Program-made: the position numbers and the translations under genes
The notes under the pieces: model-generated
The model's input: the letters and a program-made list of their open reading frames with translations, nothing else
Told to the model about the DNA's origin: nothing
Database searches by the model: none
Shown: piece after piece, positions 62,813 to 64,000 of the stretch
How positions within the stretch are numbered: position 1 is the first letter of the stretch
Layout: each line of letters opens with the position of its first letter
Assembly: GCF_001956295.1 (NCBI RefSeq)
Contig: NZ_MRTD01000006.1
Location: 186,001 to 250,000, forward strand
Origin: Paenibacillus sp. FSL A5-0031
Lineage (GTDB): Bacteria > Bacillota > Bacilli > Paenibacillales > Paenibacillaceae
DNA: 64,000 nucleotides
Direction: 5' to 3'

Positions 62813-63607
62813 TTAGACCACTTTAAAAACGGGATCTACAGGCAAGTAATGAACAGGAATAGTAGAATATTTATGGCGAAGCCGATCAGCCAGCAGTTTC
62901 ATACCCGGCTGCTCGCTTTCGGAATGACCTAGAACAACTAGCGCTTGGTGCCTGCCCAGGTGGACGGCATCCCTTACATACTCTGGCGTCTCCCACTCCG
63001 GGCCTTCGCCGTATATGATCAAGTCCAGCTTATAGTTTGCAAATAAAGGAATTGCGTTGTCCCCCCCGCCTCTGTAGCCGGCCAACAATCCAATCCGGCT
63101 GCAACTCGTGGATAAATCCCCTACTGTACGCACATAACGGATTCCCAGCTTTTTTTTGATATGCTCGATTACTTGCTCGAGCTTCATCGGTTGAACAGCT
63201 ACGATTGATGCGGCGGGCAAATGCTCCGTCACATGATCATTCCAATCCAAGGCGTGAATAAGCCCCTCCATAATGCCGTCTGGCTCGTACCGATGCCAAT
63301 AATCGTGGAAGCGATAAATCGCTAAACCTGATTCTTCAATAAATCGGCTTTTAGCCTTATAAATAGGATCATTCACATAAGTAGATTCCTTGGCATCATG
63401 GTGGCTGAAGAAGGTTCCTTCATGCGTAATGATGAGGTTCGCCCCCATTGCGACAGACCATTCGAGCACCTGCTGCGAGGCCATAAACGCAACGACAATG
63501 CCCTTGACTTCCGTTTGTGGATTTCCGAACTTTAACGTATCCACGCTGCCTGCAATTGGAGTAACAGGGGCCAATAAATCATCCACAACATTTTGTATTT
63601 TTATCAT
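62813..63607 (-). CDS. Nif3-like (DUF34) dinuclear metal-centre protein
   Basis: A 264-residue Nif3-family protein. The metal-binding motif LIITHEGTFFSHHDA (near residue 60) and GLAIYRFHDYWHRYEPDGIM provide histidines, and ALVVLGHSESEQPGMKLLAD the C-terminal His/Glu pair. Members may hydrolyse GTP or act in metal handling; the role is unclear. It is 20 bases ahead of the yesN-like gene, so it is probably co-transcribed with the xylan regulators. Confidence 0.88.
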   Translation of the reverse strand: MIKIQNVVDDLLAPVTPIAGSVDTLKFGNPQTEVKGIVVAFMASQQVLEWSVAMGANLIITHEGTFFSHHDAKESTYVNDPIYKAKSRFIEESGLAIYRFHDYWHRYEPDGIMEGLIHALDWNDHVTEHLPAASIVAVQPMKLEQVIEHIKKKLGIRYVRTVGDLSTSCSRIGLLAGYRGGGDNAIPLFANYKLDLIIYGEGPEWETPEYVRDAVHLGRHQALVVLGHSESEQPGMKLLADRLRHKYSTIPVHYLPVDPVFKVV

Positions 63608-63763
63608 TTTATAGGTGCACCCCTTCAGATTTATTATGACATGTAATTGAATAAAAAGATGAAATAAAGCGTATTCATGTTTAATTAAATTGTAATTTCA
63701 AAAAATAAACTGCACAATGTAAAAAGTATAGTGTCAACCCTATAAACTATATATTTTGCAATA

Positions 63764-63809
63764 CAAAAAAGGCGATTACTTCCGAATTATTTTCGGTAAG
63801 CAATCGCCA
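63764..63809 (-). terminator. Terminator of the GH127-like gene
   Basis: Minus strand GGCGATTGCTTACCGAAAA pairs with the complementary CGGAAGTAATCGCC arm and is followed by TTTTTTG, about 50 bases after the stop codon of the right-edge gene. Confidence 0.88.
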
Positions 63810-63855
63810 AATTATGTTGATCGTTTCAGTTCAAAAATGATGGAATGCTAACGGC

Positions 63856-64000
63856 CTATAGTCTTTCCTTCACCCATACCGCCATCTCGCCTTTGCCGCG
63901 ATTCGCCCATGCGTAATAGGGAATAAACGTAACATCCGTCGGCTCAAGAGCTGCGTCTGCGTTGGTGCGGTAAAGCTGAGTGCCCCAATCCTCGAATTGA
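63856..64000 (-). CDS. GH127-like beta-L-arabinofuranosidase, C-terminus only
   Basis: The last 47 residues of a protein running off the right edge: QFEDWGTQLYRTNADAALEP then TDVTFIPYYAWANRGKGEMA and VWVKERL. The FIPYYAWANRGxGEMxVW ending is the signature of the DUF1680/GH127 family, which removes arabinose from arabinoxylan or arabinogalactan side chains. It fits the neighbouring hemicellulose genes. Only the 3' end is visible, so domain content upstream is unknown. Confidence 0.8.
   Translation of the reverse strand, partial: QFEDWGTQLYRTNADAALEPTDVTFIPYYAWANRGKGEMAVWVKERL

Noticed and set aside
63608..63763. A TTGACA on the minus strand upstream of the Nif3-like gene as a promoter
   Set aside because: The -10 at correct spacing (TGCAGT) matches only three of six bases, so it was not listed as a feature.

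Overview
The window looks like a chromosomal segment of a Paenibacillus-type Firmicute. The evidence is the AGGAGG-like ribosome binding sites, the YesM/YesN and LplA/LplB/YtcP-type xylan-oligosaccharide operon, ydaO-type (c-di-AMP) and cobalamin riboswitches, and a SpoIIE-type partner-switching module. Assignments rest on reading motifs and gene order; no database search was run.

Positions 1-17.9 kb (all minus strand) hold most of an extracellular contractile injection system (eCIS) of the Afp/PVC type. In transcription order these are an Afp15-like AAA+ ATPase, an Afp16-like cap/terminator protein, a carboxypeptidase-regulatory-like protein, one sheath gene, tail tube 1, a tail-assembly-chaperone-like gene, tail tube 2, a 1243-residue disordered repeat protein, a LysM tube-baseplate protein, a gpD-like hub, a gpV/gp5-like spike, gp25, and a baseplate-J protein cut by the window edge. 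The small Afp6-position reading frame has no start codon. It lies in the -1 frame after a T TTT TTG slippery heptamer inside the chaperone gene, so a programmed frameshift is proposed. Upstream of the ATPase are a PP2C phosphatase, a STAS antagonist and an RsbW-like kinase, but no sigma factor.

Positions 18-31 kb are mixed housekeeping: a NarL-type two-component system with a CopD-like membrane protein, a glutamylcyclotransferase-like gene, an AraC regulator with a GH27 glycosidase, a glutamate dehydrogenase, a VWA lipoprotein, a DRE-TIM aldolase-like protein, a GTP cyclohydrolase II, and a LigB dioxygenase divergent from an HxlR regulator.

Positions 31.2-40.7 kb form a potassium/c-di-AMP locus. 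A kdpFABC operon (minus strand) also encodes a TrkA-N-like protein, a 36-residue membrane peptide and an unusual tandem KdpD-like protein with no histidine kinase. It is preceded by two complete c-di-AMP riboswitches in series, each with its own terminator. A third c-di-AMP riboswitch, on the plus strand and of translational architecture, precedes one of two paralogous genes of unknown function.

Positions 40.7-52 kb hold metE under a cobalamin riboswitch, a kduI-deoR-kduD pectin (uronate) operon, a TVP38-type membrane protein, an MFS transporter with a receiver-less winged-helix regulator, a DUF2332 protein, an SDR and a lipoprotein. Positions 52.3-64 kb hold an aldouronate/xylan utilisation cluster: Nif3-like protein, YesN, YesM, solute-binding lipoprotein, two permeases, GH10 xylanase and GH67 alpha-glucuronidase. 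A GH127-like gene runs off the right edge. No rRNA, tRNA, CRISPR array or insertion sequence was recognised.
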